Positions 61,170 to 64,000 of a stretch of DNA of 64,000 bases are shown one piece after another. The position numbers and the translations under genes were made by a program. Below the pieces are notes generated by a model. It was not told where the DNA came from, searched no databases, and was given only the letters and a program-made list of their open reading frames with translations. The DNA comes from Artocarpus heterophyllus (Eukaryota > Streptophyta > Magnoliopsida > Rosales > Moraceae). Location: the NCBI GenBank assembly GCA_025403435.1, contig CM046333.1, positions 30,773,521-30,837,520 of the forward strand. The letters are read 5' to 3'. Every line of letters begins with the position of its first letter. Position 1 is the first letter of the stretch.

Positions 61170-62425
61170 ATGTGGAACCTTTCACAACGGTTTTTAAAAA
61201 AACCGTCATGACAGGTCCCATATTTGAAATTTTTAGTTTGCCGCCCAAATTTATCTTTTACGACGGTTTTTATAAAAAACGTCTTGAAAGGTGAAATTTT
61301 ACCTTTTACAACAGTTTTTATAAAAACCGTCGTGAAAACTTCCATACCTTTCACAATGGTTTTTTTATAAAAACCGTCATGAAAGGTCCCATATTCAAAA
61401 TTTTTAGTCTCCCGCTCAAATTTAAGCACGCGCAAAGATGCAGAACCTTTCGCGACGGTTTTTATAAAAACCGTCGTGAAAGGTCCAATATTTGAAATTT
61501 TGTCCCCCGCCTAAATTTAAGCATGCGCCAAGTGCGGAACCTTTCACAATGCTTATTATAAAAACTGTCGTTGAAAGGTCCCATATCTGAAATTTTTAGT
61601 CCCTTGCCTAAATTTAAGCACGCGCCAAGATGCGGGACCTTTCACGATGGTTTTTATAAAACCGTAATGAAATGTCCTATATTTGAAATTTTTAGTCCCA
61701 GATGCGGAACCTTTCATGACGGTTTTTATAAAAACCATCGTGAAAGGTCCCATATTCGAAATTTTTAGTCCTCCACTCAAATTTAAGCACGCGCCAAGAT
61801 GTGAAACCTTTCATGATGGTTTTTATAAAAACCGTCGTGAAATGTCTAGATATTTGAATTTTTTAGTATACAAACCTTTCATAATGGTTTTTATAAAAAC
61901 CGTTGTGAAAGGTCCTATGTTTGAAATTTTTAGTCCGCCGCCCAAATTTACTTTTCACGACGGTTTTTATAAAATCCGTCGTGAAAAGTCCCATATTCAA
62001 ATTTTTTAGTCCCCCGTCGAAATTTAAGTATGCAGAACCTTTTACGATGGTTTTTATAAAAGCCAACGTGAAAGGTCCGATATTCAAAATTTTTTCAAAT
62101 TTACCTTTCACGAAGGTTTTTATAAAAACCGTCGTGAAAGGTCTCAAATTCAAAATTTCTACTCCCCCACCCAAATTTAGCACGTGCCAAGATGCAGAAC
62201 CTTTCACGGTAGTTTTTATAAAAACCGTCATTAAAGGTCCCATATTTGAAATTTTTAGTGCTCTGAATAAATTTACCTTTCACGACAGTTTTTATAAAAT
62301 CCGTCGTGAAAGGTCCCATATTTGAAATTTTAGTCCCTCGCCCAAATTTAGGCATGTGCCAAGATGCGGAACCTTTCACGATGGTTTTTATAAAAAACTG
62401 TCATGGTAAGTACAATCTCAAGATT
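61170..62425 (+). repeat. Right subterminal tandem array of hairpin units in CACTA-3
   Basis: About 16 units, spaced roughly 43-98 bp with many near 95-98 bp. Each has a long palindrome (ACCTTTCACGACGGTTTT joined to its reverse complement by TATAAAA-type centres) followed by a spacer with CCCATATTTGAAATTTTTAG, CCCAAATTTAAGCACGCGCC and AAGATGCGGA. The palindrome at 61445-61484 is nearly perfect over 40 bases. Reported frames in this stretch come from the repeat, not from genes. Confidence 0.88.
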
Positions 62426-62644
62426 CTAGTAGTGAGCTACTATGATGGTTTTTTAAAAAATTATCATTGTAAGTATAAGCTACCATGATGGTTTTTTAAA
62501 AAACCGTCGTGGTAGCTCCCACACTTACCACGACGGTTTTCGTATTCACGGGCGTAACTCGTCGCATTTTTTTCACCTCATCACGACGGTTTTTGAGAAA
62601 CAGTCGTTAAATAAATGTTGTATAATCTCGAATTTGTTGTAGTG

Positions 62645-62998
62645 TTTGTGCAACTCTTCTTACATAGTTGATCTTCTTTCAACAGTCAATGCTACTATTT
62701 CCAATGCTAGTTGTTCCATCTAATTACTTAATAAAGAAAATTAATGTGTAAAAAAATTTTATTTTTAGCTAAAGAGAGGGAACAACTTCATTGGATGAAT
62801 CTGGCACATTCAGGCTGATACTTCCATTGTCCCATATCAAGCCCTTCACTCAAACAATTACATAAGAAAATTAATATATATATATATATATATATTGTTT
62901 AAAGGTAGCTAAAAACAAAGGCAACCTTAAATTGGAAATAAATGCAAAAGGGTTCTTACAAAAATAGTCGAAACTCTCATCTTTCAAGCATACAACAA
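62645..62998. other. AT-rich flank, no gene recognised
   Basis: It holds a TA microsatellite (62874-62894). A short phrase at 62770-62850 has slightly higher GC content but no supported coding identity. Confidence 0.5.
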
Positions 62999-63013
62999 TA
63001 CAAGCCTTGTTAA

Positions 63014-63109
63014 AGTAATTGTAGACATAGTCTAGTGGTAAATCTACATCCGACTCTATCACAAAGTGAAAAGTTTGAACCCTCCATTTCAAGTTCAAAG
63101 AAAAAAAAG
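63014..63109 (+). mobile_element. Short tRNA-derived SINE
   Basis: It contains a box A-like TAGTCTAGTGG (63029-63039) and a box B-like AGTTTGAACCC (63072-63082), spaced as in tRNA genes and tRNA-derived SINEs, and ends in an A-rich tail (AAAGAAAAAAAAG). It is flanked by a perfect 15-bp direct repeat TACAAGCCTTGTTAA (62999-63013 and 63110-63124), the expected target duplication of LINE-driven insertion. It does not fold into a proper tRNA as far as I can see. Transcription would be by RNA polymerase III. Confidence 0.75.
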
Positions 63110-63141
63110 TACAAGCCTTGTTAACATTCAAATAAAGTAAA

Positions 63142-64000
63142 GAGAAAACTACACAAAATGCTCTTAAAATACACCACTTACTAAAGCTGCCTTCCTTTCA
63201 AAACTATCCCTTTTTTGATTTTATTTTTTAAATATTAATTACATATTTACTATTTTACCCATTATAATTCACTCTCAAAAATAAAACCCTAACTCTCTCT
63301 ATCTGACTCTCTCTGCTATTTCTATCATCCTACACTTTTTCTCTCTTCTCTCTTTCTTTTAGCTTAGCCTCTCCTGTTTTCTCTCTCTTCTCTTCCATCA
63401 CTCTCTGTCCAGGCTCTCGACTAGCTTCACTTCTCATTGGACCAATGTTGATTTGATCTACATCGTGATCACCACCGCGAAGTAGTCCAATAACGGTAGT
63501 TGCTGAGAAGTCACGATCCGTGTGATTCAAGAAGTTGCCATCTTCTTCATTGCTCAAGGTGTTGACGAGGATGGAGCTTCAAACAATAATGCTTCTACAT
63601 CTCTCTTGCTCTAGTCATGACCTTTTTCTTTGCTCCAAACGTCAATGAGGACTAGCAATGGCATGTTGTCTCACTTCTCCTTCAGAAGAAGACCAAGGTT
63701 TGTCATTTCTATGAGGATCCCAATGCCAACCACAATAGCTGTCTCACTGGTGCCCTCTTTGATTCCCTTAGGTCAGTTGTGAGGATGTAGATTCATTTGA
63801 CTTTTGTTTAAACCAAAAACCAAACAAACAAACAAAGAATGTTTTTATTTTGTTTTTGTTTTTTTTATAAGATGATTTGTGGAAAGTTTGTAAATCTGTT
63901 TTCGTTTTTGTTTTTTTGAACATGATTTGTGTGAATTTTTTGAGATGATTTGTGCAAAGTTTTTTTTTTTCCTATAATGGTTTATTAAAGGGTTCTAGTA
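63142..64000 (+). mobile_element. Possible Mutator-like element, left end (runs off the window)
   Basis: The edge GAGAAAACTACACAAAATGC resembles the terminus at 38738-38757 and plant MULE ends generally. AT-rich sequence, CT-rich tracts (63290-63410) and a GC-richer interior follow, the same plan as at 37901-38757. A coding-like phrase at about 63670-63770 (HVVSLLLQKKTKVCHFYEDP, preceded by a stop) might be a captured gene fragment, but I cannot name it. Confidence 0.3.

Larger units (their letters stand above)
59811..62644 (+). mobile_element. Non-autonomous CACTA element, CACTA-3 (about 2.8 kb)
   Basis: The right end GTTGTAGTG is a good CACTA terminus; the left end CAATAGTAGAAATT is a degraded one. 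Flanking triplets are TTA and TTT, not a perfect duplication. The element is built from ACGACGG hairpin repeats at both ends (59835-60225 and 61170-62590) around about 0.9 kb of non-coding DNA with no transposase frame. It would depend on proteins from another CACTA element. Confidence 0.75.

Noticed and set aside
61118..62488. Many overlapping frames rich in 'FHDGFYKNRRE' or 'MTVFIKTVVKG'
   Set aside because: They are translations of the CACTA-3 hairpin repeat and occur on both strands.
59811..62644. A CRISPR-like array because of regular palindromes and spacers
   Set aside because: The context is a plant CACTA element with terminal repeats; spacers are themselves repeated and no cas genes exist.
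63014..63085. A functional tRNA gene
   Set aside because: Box A and box B-like motifs exist, but I could not fit an acceptor stem and anticodon arm, and the flanking 15-bp duplication fits a SINE better.

Overview
This is plant nuclear DNA, almost certainly from a flowering plant and probably a eudicot. Chromodomain-bearing Ty3/gypsy elements, Ty1/copia elements with an initiator-Met-tRNA primer site, CACTA (En/Spm) DNA transposons with TNP2, DUF4216 and Ulp1 domains, and a tRNA-derived SINE all point that way. Single-copy DNA is AT-rich. I found no convincing intact host gene, rRNA, tRNA or CRISPR. The window is a nested transposon graveyard of the kind found in heterochromatin.

Layout, left to right. 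(1) 1-3543: 3' end of a chromovirus-type gypsy element (gypsy A) with an open integrase-chromodomain frame and a 2.15-kb LTR. (2) 3544-32770: a broken CACTA transposase gene (CACTA-1) in three pieces. It was split first by a complete copia element (copia 1, 4084-14455, near-perfect 5-bp target duplication) and again by a 16-kb tail-to-tail pair of related copia elements (copia 2 on +, 16511-23019; copia 3 on -, 23020-32659). The pair forms a giant imperfect palindrome, flanked as a whole by a 5-bp repeat, with no LTR at its left end. (3) 32771-37900: remnants of a further copia element, a further gypsy element, and two copia-like LTRs in inverted orientation. (4) 37900-39741: a possible Mutator-like end and AT-rich DNA. 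(5) 39742-47204: a decayed full-span relative of gypsy A (gypsy B) whose 3' LTR lacks its promoter. (6) 47205-49598: AT-rich, low complexity. (7) 49599-55466: a complete CACTA element (CACTA-2) with terminal repeats, 3-bp target duplication, hairpin-rich subterminal arrays, a Transpos_assoc exon and a decayed TNP1/DUF8039/Ulp1 gene, but no TNP2 transposase. (8) 57615-59793: a solo LTR of the gypsy A family with a perfect 5-bp target duplication. (9) 59811-62644: a non-autonomous CACTA (CACTA-3) made largely of hairpin repeats. (10) 62645-64000: a short SINE with 15-bp target duplications and a possible Mutator-like terminus.

The genes do not form an operon or pathway: each is part of a self-mobilising unit, most now inactivated by stops and frameshifts. 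The points most worth a second look are the palindromic copia pair, the 5'/3' subtype split among copia LTRs, an array of GC-rich near-palindromes at about 21-22 bp spacing in the gypsy LTR, a coding-like block in the copia leader, the hairpin arrays of the two CACTA elements, and the SINE. Percent identities and ages were not computed.
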